Of a stretch of DNA of 6,237 bases, positions 1 through 6,237 are shown piece by piece (the first letter of the stretch is position 1; every line of letters begins with the position of its first letter). The position numbers and the translations under genes are program-made. The DNA is taken from assembly GCA_036702855.1 (NCBI GenBank), contig DATNQF010000076.1, positions 1-6,237 on the forward strand, given 5' to 3'. The DNA is from JACVSF01 sp036702855 (GTDB taxonomy: Bacteria; Cyanobacteriota; Cyanobacteriia; Phormidesmidales; Phormidesmidaceae). Below the pieces are notes generated by a model. That model ran no database searches, had not been told where the DNA came from, and saw nothing but the letters and a program-made list of their open reading frames with translations.

Positions 1-1
1 C

Positions 2-664
2 CTCCTCCTAACAACAGCCCTGTTGCTGACCTTCAACTGGGGACTATACATTTACGGAGTCAATACAGAGCGAGTCGTTGAGACAAGTCTGGGCTACTTC
101 ATCAACCCCTTGGTAAGCGTATTGCTGGGCTTTTTGTTTCTGAAGGAGCGTTTGACCCGATGGCAACAGATTGCAGTTCTGTTGGCGGTAGTGGGCGTCG
201 CTAACTTCGTCTGGCAATTTGGGGCAGTGCCTTGGATTGCCCTTGGTTTGGCATTCTCCTTTGCGTTCTACGGGCTGTTGCGTAAAATTGTGCCCGTTTC
301 GCCTTTGGTTGGGCTTGCCGTAGAAACCTTGCTGATCACCCCATTTGCGATCGCACTAGTCACCTACTGGACAGCAACAGGAGACAGCCACTTTGGCACG
401 TCTGAAGAGATAACAGCCCTGTTCATTGGGGCTGGAGTCGCAACCTCAATGCCATTGCTTTGGTTTAATAACGCTGCCAAACGTCTACAACTGTCTACGC
501 TGGGCTTTTTTCAATACATTGCCCCTTCAATTCAGTTGATGCTAGGCGTGTTTCTCTACCGCGAACCCTTTACCCTCACTCATGCCATCACCTTTGGCTG
601 CATCTGGTCCGCTCTTCTTATCTATTCCACCACTTCGCTAGGGCTGTGGGCTAGAAAAAGCTGA
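2..664 (+). CDS. rarD: RarD-type EamA/DMT family permease, 5'-partial
   Basis: This is an integral membrane transporter of the drug/metabolite (EamA) superfamily, RarD branch. The substrate is unknown; E. coli RarD was named for a proposed chloramphenicol link. The frame is open to the left edge, giving 220 residues against about 295 in the family, so roughly 75 N-terminal residues lie outside. The TTG at 23 is an internal Leu codon, not the start. Recognisable RarD signatures, in fragment numbering, are NWGLYIYGVN near 12-21, ETSLGYFINPL at 27-37, ALGLAFSFAFYGLLRK at 80-95 and RLQLSTLGFFQYIAPS at 161-176. All align with E. coli RarD from memory. The rest is alternating hydrophobic helices with short loops, ending in a basic tail (ARKS). 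It converges on the kinase gene with 58 bases between stops and no clear terminator. The family call is firm; the substrate is not. Confidence 0.93.
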   Translation, partial: LLLTTALLLTFNWGLYIYGVNTERVVETSLGYFINPLVSVLLGFLFLKERLTRWQQIAVLLAVVGVANFVWQFGAVPWIALGLAFSFAFYGLLRKIVPVSPLVGLAVETLLITPFAIALVTYWTATGDSHFGTSEEITALFIGAGVATSMPLLWFNNAAKRLQLSTLGFFQYIAPSIQLMLGVFLYREPFTLTHAITFGCIWSALLIYSTTSLGLWARKS

Positions 665-722
665 AATACAGAGCTTGGCAGGTTGGGACTAGGTTGGCTC
701 GGCTAAGTTGCTGTTAACGCTA

Positions 723-2363
723 CTACTGCGCTGGATAGTTCAAAACATGATTGGGTAAAGTCACTAACTGCCCGCTAACCCCTTTACTTGCTGAAATGTC
801 GGGCTTGGTTAACGGCTGACAAGGTAGCTCAATGTGGAATTCGGTTCCTTGGCCCAGAGTTGAGTAACACACAAGCCTACCTTGGTGAGCCTGTGTAACA
901 ATCTGGTGGCTAATGGATAGCCCCAACCCCGTTCCTTTACCTACGGCTTTTGTCGTGAAGAATGGCTCAAAAATATGAGCCTGAATATCTGAATCAATCC
1001 CCGGCCCATTGTCTTTTACGACAATTCTGACCCAGTCGCTTTCAAGACAAATTGCATGAAGGGTCAACGCGGGTGACTCTGTCAGCTTGTTGCTAGCGTA
1101 GGCATCCTCTAAAGCATCTACTGCATTAGAAATAAGGTTGATAAATACCTGGTTGAGCTGCCCAATGTTGCACATTACAAGCGGCAGATCCTCATAACTT
1201 TGTTGCAGTTCAATCTCGGGACGATTCAGCTGAGCTTTTAAGCGGTGCCGCAGGATCATCAGAGCACCTTGTATTCCTTCTTGAACATCGGTGGGGTGCT
1301 GTTTCTCGCCATCTGTCCGCGAGAAGTTTTTGAGCGCAGTGATAATTTCACAAATGCGCCTTGTGCCAACCTTCATCGAAGTCATCAACTTAGGCAGATC
1401 TTCTACCAGGTTATCCAGCCTGATTGCTTCGATAGCCTCTTCAATTGCAGCAGGAGGGTGAGGATACTCGCTTTGGTAAAGATGGAGCAACTGCAATAGG
1501 TCGTTAGTGTAATCAATGCCGTAGTTGACATTGCCAGCAATAAAGTTGATGGGGTTATTAAGCTCATGGGCAATTCCTGCAACCAAGAGACCTAGGGCCG
1601 ATATCTTTTCGGAGTGAACCAAATGAGTTTGAGTTTGCTTGAGCCGATTTAGGGTTGCCTGAAGATGTTGTGACTGAGCTTTGAGTTGACTCTGAGACTG
1701 TTGCAACGACTGCTCAGCCTGCTGACGAACAGCAATCTCCATCCTTAGCTGAGTGTTAGTAGCTTGAAGATCCGCTGTTCGAGTAATCACTCGCTGTTCT
1801 AGTACCTGATTTAGCTCAAGGAGCTGATCTTGAGCATGTTTGCGCTGCTTCATCTCCTGGTTTAACTCTGCCAGTTTGAGCCGGAGTTCAAGCTGACTGA
1901 TTATCTGCCTGCCTAGGGCCTCTAGGGCTGAGTGCTGCTCTGGTGTTAAACTTCGCGGTTTATAGTCAATTACGCACAATGTGCCTAGTGGATACCCATC
2001 GGGAGTAGTCAGTGGAGTACCCGCATAAAAGCGAATGTTGGGTTCAGAAACCACCAATGGGTTGTCTGAAAACCGCTCATCTAGCGCTGCATCAGGCACA
2101 ACCAAAACTTCGGGTTGGAGAATGGCATGGGCGCAGAACGCAAGCTCACGCGGCGTTTCTTCGGCCTCAATGCCCACCTTCGACTTGAACCACTGGCGAT
2201 CGCGATCAATCAGGCTAACTAGCGCAATTGGAGTTTGGCAGATATGAGCGGCAATTGCAGTCAGGTCATCGTAAGCCGTTTCCGCCGAGGTATCCAAAAT
2301 GTTGTAGCTCAGAAGCTTAGTAATCCGCTGCTCTTCATTCTCTGGAAAAGGTGCTGGGATCAT
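723..2363 (-). CDS. GAF-domain sensor histidine kinase (orphan)
   Basis: Soluble two-component kinase, 546 residues from ATG 2363. Order: GAF domain about 30-160 (DRDRQWFKSKVG at 53-64, FCAHAIL at 77-83), a Gln-rich coiled coil about 160-255, a dimerisation/phosphoacceptor helix with AHELNNP (His266), then the ATPase domain: N-box around Asn413, G1 DNGPG 451-455, F-box FEPFF 465-469, G2 GKGTGLG 475-481. All catalytic boxes are intact. A polar tail of about 30 residues follows. There are no membrane segments, receiver or HPt domain. ATG 2363 was chosen because relatives begin with the pattern M-x-x-P-x-P-x-N-E-x-x-R just before the GAF domain. Upstream in-frame starts are ATG 2435 (with GGAAG 10 bases before it) and TTG 2453; they would add 24 or 30 residues without recognisable homology. 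The signal and partner regulator are unknown, as no response regulator is in the window. It lies just downstream of the helicase on the same strand. Confidence 0.92.
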   Translation of the reverse strand: MIPAPFPENEEQRITKLLSYNILDTSAETAYDDLTAIAAHICQTPIALVSLIDRDRQWFKSKVGIEAEETPRELAFCAHAILQPEVLVVPDAALDERFSDNPLVVSEPNIRFYAGTPLTTPDGYPLGTLCVIDYKPRSLTPEQHSALEALGRQIISQLELRLKLAELNQEMKQRKHAQDQLLELNQVLEQRVITRTADLQATNTQLRMEIAVRQQAEQSLQQSQSQLKAQSQHLQATLNRLKQTQTHLVHSEKISALGLLVAGIAHELNNPINFIAGNVNYGIDYTNDLLQLLHLYQSEYPHPPAAIEEAIEAIRLDNLVEDLPKLMTSMKVGTRRICEIITALKNFSRTDGEKQHPTDVQEGIQGALMILRHRLKAQLNRPEIELQQSYEDLPLVMCNIGQLNQVFINLISNAVDALEDAYASNKLTESPALTLHAICLESDWVRIVVKDNGPGIDSDIQAHIFEPFFTTKAVGKGTGLGLSISHQIVTQAHQGRLVCYSTLGQGTEFHIELPCQPLTKPDISASKGVSGQLVTLPNHVLNYPAQ

Positions 2364-2490
2364 GACGGTGCTTGGGGCTAGGATTAGATGACCGTTTACA
2401 GGACACAGACAGACTGAGAAGGTGTCTTGCGGCATTGCATTTAGTCTTCCCAACCACTTGACATCGGCACCACTAGTACCGCTTGCTAAA

Positions 2491-4113
2491 TCAAATCATC
2501 TGCCTGAGCGTTGAGACTTGGGTGAAGCTACCCGATCCACATTCCTTTTCAAACTCAGCCACAATCCAGTCACTACGCTTGCCCAAGCGTTTGGCGCTTC
2601 TTTGCAGGTAGGCCAAATACTCTAGGTGTTGTTGGGGTGTGGGGCGAGGGCCAAACAGCGATCCTCGGTACCAACTTTCCTGAGGCCAACGTCCACAGTG
2701 CTCCCAAAAAGCGCGTTCAGCCCATGTGGGAGCATTACCCCGAAGATAGGCGCGGCGACGGTGGCTGTGAAACAGTTCGATCAAGGTAGGAATGTCATTG
2801 ATTTGGTGGGCTTGCTCAATAGAGTAAATTTCCACCATATCCTCCAAATTCAAGGGTCGTTCGCTGCTCCACTGATGCCCGCAGTCAGGACATTTGGCAA
2901 TAAAGGCGTAGACAATGCGCCCACATTGAGGGCAGGGTTTCATAGGGGGCGGGTTGCCACTGGAAGAGCCGTCTTTTGCGGTAGGCAGCCGATATTCCTT
3001 GATGTCTTCGGGAAAGCCCAGCCGTTCCAAATTGCCCGCTTGGTCAAGAATGATGCCGTACTGTTTTCCAGTTTGCGGCGAGATCCGCATGACTCGGCCA
3101 ATCTGCTGAAGATGTAGGGCACTTGACTGGGTGGGGCGCAGCAACAGACCTACTTCAACGCTGGGTTCATCGAAGCCAATACTGATGACGTTGCAGGAGG
3201 TGAGTACCTTAATTCTCTCCTCTCGCAGGTCGGCATACATGCGCTGGCGATCCTTGATGGGAGTACCACCCTCAACGGTGTCAGAGGGAATACCCGCTTT
3301 GCGGAAAGCTTCGGCAACGTGACGGGCATGTTCAATGTCTACACAAAAAGCGATAGTGCGCTTGTCCGGTGTGATCCGTTGCCATTCCCTAACAATTTTG
3401 TCGATGAGTTCAGGGCGATCGCACGCATTTTTCAGTCCCGCTTCGTCATAGTCTCCTTGAACGGTTTTTACCTCCTTCAAATTAGCCACACCATCTGGCG
3501 GCATGCTGTAGTAACGCATGGGTGCAAGAAAGCCACTTTTTTGAAGCTCACTGGGAACAGGAGATGCCACTAACGTATCCATGTAGTCTCCCAGTTGCTC
3601 CTTACCCAGCCTTTCTGGGGTAGCCGTCATCACCAAATGAACTGCATCTGGAAACGTTTTTAGTACAGACTTGCCCACCTGACTAAAGAAAGTAATATGC
3701 CCCTCATCGTAGAAAACGACATCGGCAGACCACTTGCGCCACCAACGCCGCTTTCCCATGGTTTGAATGCTAGCGATTTGAATAGGCGCTTCTTGGTTCT
3801 CTTCCCAACCCGCTTTTATAAAGCCGCAGTGCAGGCCAAAAGCCTTCATTTTTTCGTAGGTCTGACCAACCAGCACATCTAGATGTACCAGGAACATCAG
3901 GCGCTTTCCGGCGGCTTCGGCATGGGCACAGATCTGGCCGCTAATGACGGTCTTTCCGGCTCCAGTGCCAGCGATAATAGCAACTTTCTTATGTCCCTCA
4001 TTCAGCTTCCGGTACAGGTCATTAATCAGCGCGACTTGATAGGGACGCAGCTTAGGAGGACGGGGGGCAGAAACGGTCATAAGCCTAGGTGGGGATCGCT
4101 TGGGAGCAATCAT
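2491..4113 (-). CDS. RadD-like superfamily 2 DEAD/DEAH helicase with zinc ribbon
   Basis: ATP-dependent nucleic-acid helicase or translocase, 540 residues. RecA domain 1 has LRPYQ (22-26), Walker A GTGAGKT (49-55), Walker B DEGH (136-139) and motif III TAT (163-165). Domain 2 has FDEP (314-317), LLLRPTQS (323-330) and motif VI QQIGRVMR (336-343). CPQC (394-397) and CPDC (408-411) form a four-Cys zinc ribbon. Residues about 420-540 are an extension with Trp464, 470, 476 and 481 that I do not recognise. The core order, including LRPYQ, TATPxRLG, GFDxPxV, LRPTxS and ILDxAGN, matches E. coli RadD (YejH), a repair protein that works with SSB. A repair role here is inference; a phage- or plasmid-type helicase of the same superfamily is the alternative. 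ATG 4113 is preferred over ATG 4080 because GGAAGG sits 7 bases upstream. The kinase gene follows on the same strand. Confidence 0.9.
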   Translation of the reverse strand: MIAPKRSPPRLMTVSAPRPPKLRPYQVALINDLYRKLNEGHKKVAIIAGTGAGKTVISGQICAHAEAAGKRLMFLVHLDVLVGQTYEKMKAFGLHCGFIKAGWEENQEAPIQIASIQTMGKRRWWRKWSADVVFYDEGHITFFSQVGKSVLKTFPDAVHLVMTATPERLGKEQLGDYMDTLVASPVPSELQKSGFLAPMRYYSMPPDGVANLKEVKTVQGDYDEAGLKNACDRPELIDKIVREWQRITPDKRTIAFCVDIEHARHVAEAFRKAGIPSDTVEGGTPIKDRQRMYADLREERIKVLTSCNVISIGFDEPSVEVGLLLRPTQSSALHLQQIGRVMRISPQTGKQYGIILDQAGNLERLGFPEDIKEYRLPTAKDGSSSGNPPPMKPCPQCGRIVYAFIAKCPDCGHQWSSERPLNLEDMVEIYSIEQAHQINDIPTLIELFHSHRRRAYLRGNAPTWAERAFWEHCGRWPQESWYRGSLFGPRPTPQQHLEYLAYLQRSAKRLGKRSDWIVAEFEKECGSGSFTQVSTLRQMI

Positions 4114-4120
4114 ACTACCG

Positions 4121-4126
4121 CCTTCC
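4121..4126 (-). promoter_or_regulatory. Ribosome binding site of the helicase gene
   Basis: On the minus strand GGAAGG lies 7 bases before the ATG at 4113. The alternative downstream ATG at 4080 has no purine-rich stretch at this distance, so this site decides the start. Confidence 0.6.
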
Positions 4127-4163
4127 GCTTTCTAGGGATCAAACGGCAGGTTTAGGTTGGGTT

Positions 4164-4192
4164 AGTCTAGAAACCGCTGAAATGAATCACAA
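4164..4192 (-). promoter_or_regulatory. Candidate sigma-70 promoter of the helicase gene
   Basis: Reading the minus strand, TTGTGA (4192-4187, 4 of 6 matches to TTGACA) is followed after exactly 17 bases by TAGACT (4169-4164, 4 of 6 matches to TATAAT). Transcription would start near 4157, leaving a leader of about 45 bases. Both boxes are imperfect and this is seen by eye only. Confidence 0.35.
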
Positions 4193-4253
4193 AAGAAGGG
4201 TTGGCAATCGACAGGCTCTTTGCCTTTCAATCGTAAAATCATTAAAGATAGGT

Positions 4254-4259
4254 TCTAAT
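4254..4259 (+). promoter_or_regulatory. Candidate -10 box for the cytochrome gene
   Basis: TCTAAT matches TATAAT at 5 of 6 positions and lies 57 bases before the cytochrome ATG, downstream of an AT-rich stretch (4230-4253). There is no good -35 element 17 bases upstream, so it would be a -10-dependent promoter, possibly activator-assisted. A weaker alternative is TTGCCT near 4220 with TAAAGA 17 bases on. Confidence 0.3.
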
Positions 4260-4284
4260 CAATATCGCCGACGTTAGCATTGTT

Positions 4285-4292
4285 GCGATCGC
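4285..4292. repeat. HIP1 octamer in the cytochrome leader
   Basis: GCGATCGC is the highly iterated palindrome of cyanobacterial genomes. This is the only one of the five copies here that is clearly intergenic, 24 bases before the cytochrome ATG. The others, all inside genes, are at 347-354, 2196-2203, 3415-3422 and 5339-5346. Confidence 0.9.
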
Positions 4293-4316
4293 ACCTTCTA
4301 AATTCCTTGCTGCTCT

Positions 4317-4922
4317 ATGGCTGCCCATAAACCGTATCAACCCTTGCCTTTGCGCCTGCTGCATGGGGGTATCGGGGTGTTTATCCTGCTGGCTTTGATA
4401 ACAGGCTTTTGGGTTTACAACACCTATGACGGGCGATTGGGGCAAATGCCGTTGCCCTCACTGGGGGATATCCAAGGCATTCACGGAACTTTCGGGCTTT
4501 GTTTTCTGCTGATATTTCCTGCGTTTGCGCTGTATAGCTTCCAGGCTGGAAAGCATCGTCTAATTCAGGCGGGTACCTTTTCACGATTAGCAAATTTAGC
4601 GAACCCCCAAGGATGGCTGAGCTGGCAGCGAGTTTCTAATACTCTCATGCTGTTGGCTGCAACTGTTGCAGCCGTTTCAGGCCGCCTGATGAAGGAGGCG
4701 TGGCTTCCTGCGGGCGAACTGTATCACAAAGCCTACTCTGCTCATTTAGCAGGCTGGGTGCTCATGCTGTTCTCTCTGGTGCTGCATGTCCTTCTGAATT
4801 TGAAGGTTGGTGGTTTGCCCCTTGTGGCATCGATGGTAGATCGACAGATACGGGAAAGGGATACCCCACAAATCTGGCTAAAGGACTTGCGCCAGTGGGT
4901 TCATAACGTTACAGGGCGGTGA
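4317..4922 (+). CDS. Di-heme cytochrome b561/b6-like membrane protein
   Basis: Four-helix membrane electron carrier of the bacterial cytochrome b561 / Ni-hydrogenase cytochrome b type, 201 residues. Hydrophobic segments are at about 15-35, 55-75, 105-122 and 142-162. Histidines sit where heme ligands are expected: His16 at the start of helix 1, His56 at the start of helix 2, and His143 and His157 in helix 4, 14 residues apart. This pattern matches the four ligands of E. coli CybB as I recall them (13, 47, 137, 151), suggesting two b hemes. Donor and acceptor are unknown; quinol oxidation at the plasma or thylakoid membrane is inference. ATG 4317 puts His16 at a normal distance from the N-terminus, although no Shine-Dalgarno is visible. 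The stop overlaps the ribosome binding site of the next gene, so the two are probably translationally coupled. It is transcribed divergently from the helicase. Confidence 0.82.
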   Translation: MAAHKPYQPLPLRLLHGGIGVFILLALITGFWVYNTYDGRLGQMPLPSLGDIQGIHGTFGLCFLLIFPAFALYSFQAGKHRLIQAGTFSRLANLANPQGWLSWQRVSNTLMLLAATVAAVSGRLMKEAWLPAGELYHKAYSAHLAGWVLMLFSLVLHVLLNLKVGGLPLVASMVDRQIRERDTPQIWLKDLRQWVHNVTGR

Positions 4923-4923
4923 G
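4918..4923 (+). promoter_or_regulatory. Ribosome binding site of the 53-residue protein
   Basis: GGTGAG overlaps the TGA stop of the cytochrome gene and lies 5 bases before ATG 4929. It matches the GGTGA part of the 16S anti-Shine-Dalgarno complement. This supports translation of the small reading frame and coupling to the upstream gene. Confidence 0.55.
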
Positions 4924-4928
4924 AAACT

Positions 4929-5090
4929 ATGAAAGCCTATTGGCCTTTGAGAGTGGTTGAAATATTAGTGCTAGGCGGCATCGTTGCCGCGTTTATATTG
5001 CCTCTGTTTACCTCCGGGCAGGAAGAGGAGAGCCATCAATCGAGCATGTTCGCTAAGCAACAAGGCAACTCGGCTGACATTTCTGTATAA
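4929..5090 (+). CDS. Small single-helix membrane protein, 53 residues
   Basis: I do not recognise this protein. It begins MKAYWPLRVVEILVLGG and ends at TAA 5088-5090. A short basic N-terminus (Lys2, Arg8) precedes one hydrophobic segment, about residues 9-27 (VVEILVLGGIVAAFILPLF). A polar, acidic-then-neutral tail of 26 residues follows (QEEES at 31-35). There is no Cys or His, so it is not itself a heme or metal carrier, and no clear signal-peptidase site. By the positive-inside rule the N-terminus is cytoplasmic and the tail is periplasmic or lumenal. It starts 6 bases after the cytochrome stop with a good ribosome binding site, so it may be a small subunit or assembly partner of that cytochrome. 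That role is inferred only from position and topology. It could also be a decayed or chance frame, but start, spacing and composition argue for a real gene. Confidence 0.6.
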   Translation: MKAYWPLRVVEILVLGGIVAAFILPLFTSGQEEESHQSSMFAKQQGNSADISV

Positions 5091-5118
5091 CAAAACAGAA
5101 CGCTTACCAGAGCACGTT

Positions 5119-6084
5119 ATGCAGACTCGCCGCCTTGGAAATACCGACATCCAAATAACCCCTTTAATATTTGGCACCTGGCAAGCTGGCAAACGAGGGT
5201 GGGTAGGCATTGAAGATGAGGCTGTCATTCAGGCAATGCAGACAGCTTTTGAGGCAGGAATTACAACCTTCGATACGGCTGAGATATACGGGGAGGGGTA
5301 TTCCGAAGAATTGGTAGGAAAGGCTCTGTCGGGTGTGCGCGATCGCATTGTGATCGCAACCAAAGTCTTTCCCACACATCTCAAGGCAGACCAAGTCATT
5401 ACTGCCTGTGAAAACTCACTGAAACGGCTCCAAACCGACTACATTGACCTCTATCAAATTCACTGGCCCGCAGGGGCGTTTAACAGTGAAGTGGTACCAC
5501 TTTCTGAAACTATGGGAGCCTTGGTTAGCCTGAAAGAGCAAGGGAAGATACGGGCTATTGGCGTTTCTAACTTCTCTAGGGCACAAATTGAGGAGGCTAA
5601 GCAGTATGGTGCCATTGAAAGCCTCCAACCGCCTTACTCCCTCTTTTGGCGGCAGTTGGAAACCGATATTCTGCCCTTTTGTGTTGAGCAAAAGATGACG
5701 GTGCTGGCCTACTCTTCGCTAGCCCAAGGCCTGCTAACAGGTAAATTCGGGCCAGATCACACATTTCCCAAAGACGATATTCGTAGCAAAAACAAGCTGT
5801 TCCAGGGCGAACTGTACCAAGCCGCTCAGAAGGCTTTGGATCGCCTTCGGCCTATCGCTGAAAAGTATCAAACTACGCTGGGGAACCTGGCCCTAGCCTG
5901 GCTCATTGCTCAACCCCAAACTACAGCAATTGTAGGCGCACGGAACTCGGAACAGGCCAGAGAAAATGCAAAAGCCGCTGACATTCATCTTTCTGAAGTT
6001 GATATAGCTGAGATTGATACTATCAGTCGCACAGTGACCGATCGGTTGGATGCCGATCCTGTCCTATGGAGTTTTGCAGCTTAG
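5119..6084 (+). CDS. Aldo/keto reductase, IolS/YhdN-like
   Basis: Cytosolic NAD(P)H-dependent oxidoreductase of the aldo/keto reductase (beta/alpha)8-barrel superfamily, 321 residues, full length. It converts carbonyl compounds to alcohols; the substrate cannot be told from sequence. The catalytic tetrad is intact: Asp52 and Tyr57 in FDTAEIYG, Lys82 in ATKVF and His115 in QIHWP. GVSNFS (148-153) and the C-terminal IVGARNSEQARENA (271-284) are cofactor-side motifs; Arg275 and the following polar residues fit NADP(H) binding. The whole chain resembles B. subtilis IolS (AKR11) from memory, for example DYIDL at 107-111, SGLLAGKY-like QGLLTGKF at 203-210 and FPKDDIR at 216-222. ATG 5119 is used because MQTRRLGNTDIQITPL is the standard family N-terminus; the frame extends upstream to TTG 4984 but that part overlaps the small membrane protein and has no family similarity. 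It follows the small gene after 28 bases, possibly co-transcribed. Confidence 0.94.
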   Translation: MQTRRLGNTDIQITPLIFGTWQAGKRGWVGIEDEAVIQAMQTAFEAGITTFDTAEIYGEGYSEELVGKALSGVRDRIVIATKVFPTHLKADQVITACENSLKRLQTDYIDLYQIHWPAGAFNSEVVPLSETMGALVSLKEQGKIRAIGVSNFSRAQIEEAKQYGAIESLQPPYSLFWRQLETDILPFCVEQKMTVLAYSSLAQGLLTGKFGPDHTFPKDDIRSKNKLFQGELYQAAQKALDRLRPIAEKYQTTLGNLALAWLIAQPQTTAIVGARNSEQARENAKAADIHLSEVDIAEIDTISRTVTDRLDADPVLWSFAA

Positions 6085-6114
6085 CTCGGCCTCTCAACAC
6101 CGCTTATAGGAAAA

Positions 6115-6145
6115 CGGGTACCTTGCACAACTAGCAAGGTACCCG
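6115..6145. terminator. Perfect 12-bp hairpin, probable intrinsic terminator
   Basis: CGGGTACCTTGC (6115-6126) and its exact complement GCAAGGTACCCG (6134-6145) enclose a 7-base loop, 30 bases after the reductase stop. On the + strand no T-run follows. On the minus strand the stem is followed by TTTTCC (from AAAA at 6111-6114). It therefore looks better as a terminator for leftward transcription entering from the right edge, while it may also protect or end the reductase mRNA. Confidence 0.55.
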
Positions 6146-6237
6146 CTCAGCGAGATCTCAACTTTCTCAGCACATCCTTAGAAACCGCCGCATTGCTCTA
6201 CACCCTGGGGAAAACCATTTTCATTCCACTGGGGCGG
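6146..6237. other. Right-edge sequence, possible end of an unidentified gene
   Basis: Two readings compete. On the + strand a frame open to the edge encodes a hydrophobic stretch, ALLYTLGKTIFIPLGR (from about 6187), faintly like the N-terminal helix of cyanobacterial PlsC-type acyltransferases. Its only in-frame start codon is TTG 6193, which has no clear ribosome binding site. On the minus strand, frames entering from the right stop at 6178-6180 (TAA, preceded by PPQWNENGFPQGVEQCGGF) and at 6198-6200 (TAG, preceded by RPSGMKMVFPRV). Either could be the C-terminus of a leftward gene ended by the hairpin. There is too little sequence to choose. Confidence 0.2.

Noticed and set aside
23..25. 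TTG as the start of the RarD gene
   Set aside because: The frame is open upstream to the edge, and the protein would lack about 80 residues of the family's N-terminus; the codon is an internal Leu.
680..697. Direct repeat AGGTTGG (680-686 and 691-697) between the RarD and kinase stops
   Set aside because: Only two 7-base copies, with no dyad or T-run; best taken as chance. No terminator was found in this 58-base gap.
723..2363. Phytochrome or cyanobacteriochrome identity for the GAF kinase
   Set aside because: The FCAHAI Cys belongs to the common R-x-x-x-F-C-A-x-x-I pattern of this GAF group, not a bilin-binding position; no other bilin motif is seen.
2626..3117. 163-codon + strand frame opposite the helicase, and similar shorter frames at 3319-3573, 3883-4155 and 2940-3122
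   Set aside because: All lie within the helicase gene in other frames, with no recognisable domains and compositions typical of antisense shadows.
4984..5118. N-terminal extension of the aldo/keto reductase from TTG 4984
   Set aside because: It overlaps the small membrane protein in another frame, starts at a TTG and has no family similarity. The family N-terminus begins exactly at ATG 5119.
1..6237. Mobile element, CRISPR array, toxin-antitoxin pair, or defence island
   Set aside because: No transposase, terminal inverted repeats, spaced direct repeats, or adjacent defence genes are visible; the helicase alone is not enough to call a defence system.

Overview
The window looks like ordinary chromosomal DNA from a filamentous or Leptolyngbya-like cyanobacterium. 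The main support is five copies of the cyanobacterial HIP1 octamer GCGATCGC in 6.2 kb (347-354, 2196-2203, 3415-3422, 4285-4292, 5339-5346), far more than the roughly 0.1 expected by chance. The GAF-kinase and membrane-cytochrome types also fit, and Shine-Dalgarno signals are mostly weak. The genus is inference. No phage, transposon, CRISPR, tRNA or rRNA sequence was seen.

Layout from left to right. The left edge holds the C-terminal three quarters of a RarD-type EamA permease on the + strand, cut by the window edge. It converges on two minus-strand genes in tandem: a RadD-like superfamily 2 helicase with a zinc ribbon (start near 4113), followed by an orphan GAF sensor histidine kinase. A 203-base divergent promoter region (4114-4316) separates the helicase from a rightward cluster: a four-helix di-heme b-type cytochrome of the CybB/b561 kind, a 53-residue single-helix membrane protein starting 6 bases after it, and an aldo/keto reductase with an intact catalytic tetrad. 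A perfect 12-bp hairpin follows the reductase, and the last 90 bases hold the edge of an unidentified gene.

Functional links are modest. The cytochrome and the small protein are tightly spaced and probably co-translated membrane partners; the reductase 28 bases downstream may share their transcript. The helicase and kinase are close enough (37 to 127 bases, depending on the kinase start) to share a transcript, but no functional link between them is evident. No response regulator is present for the kinase. I found no convincing new multi-gene system. The most useful extra items are the unannotated 53-residue protein, the variant RadD-like helicase with its Trp-rich C-terminal extension, and the hairpin at the right edge.
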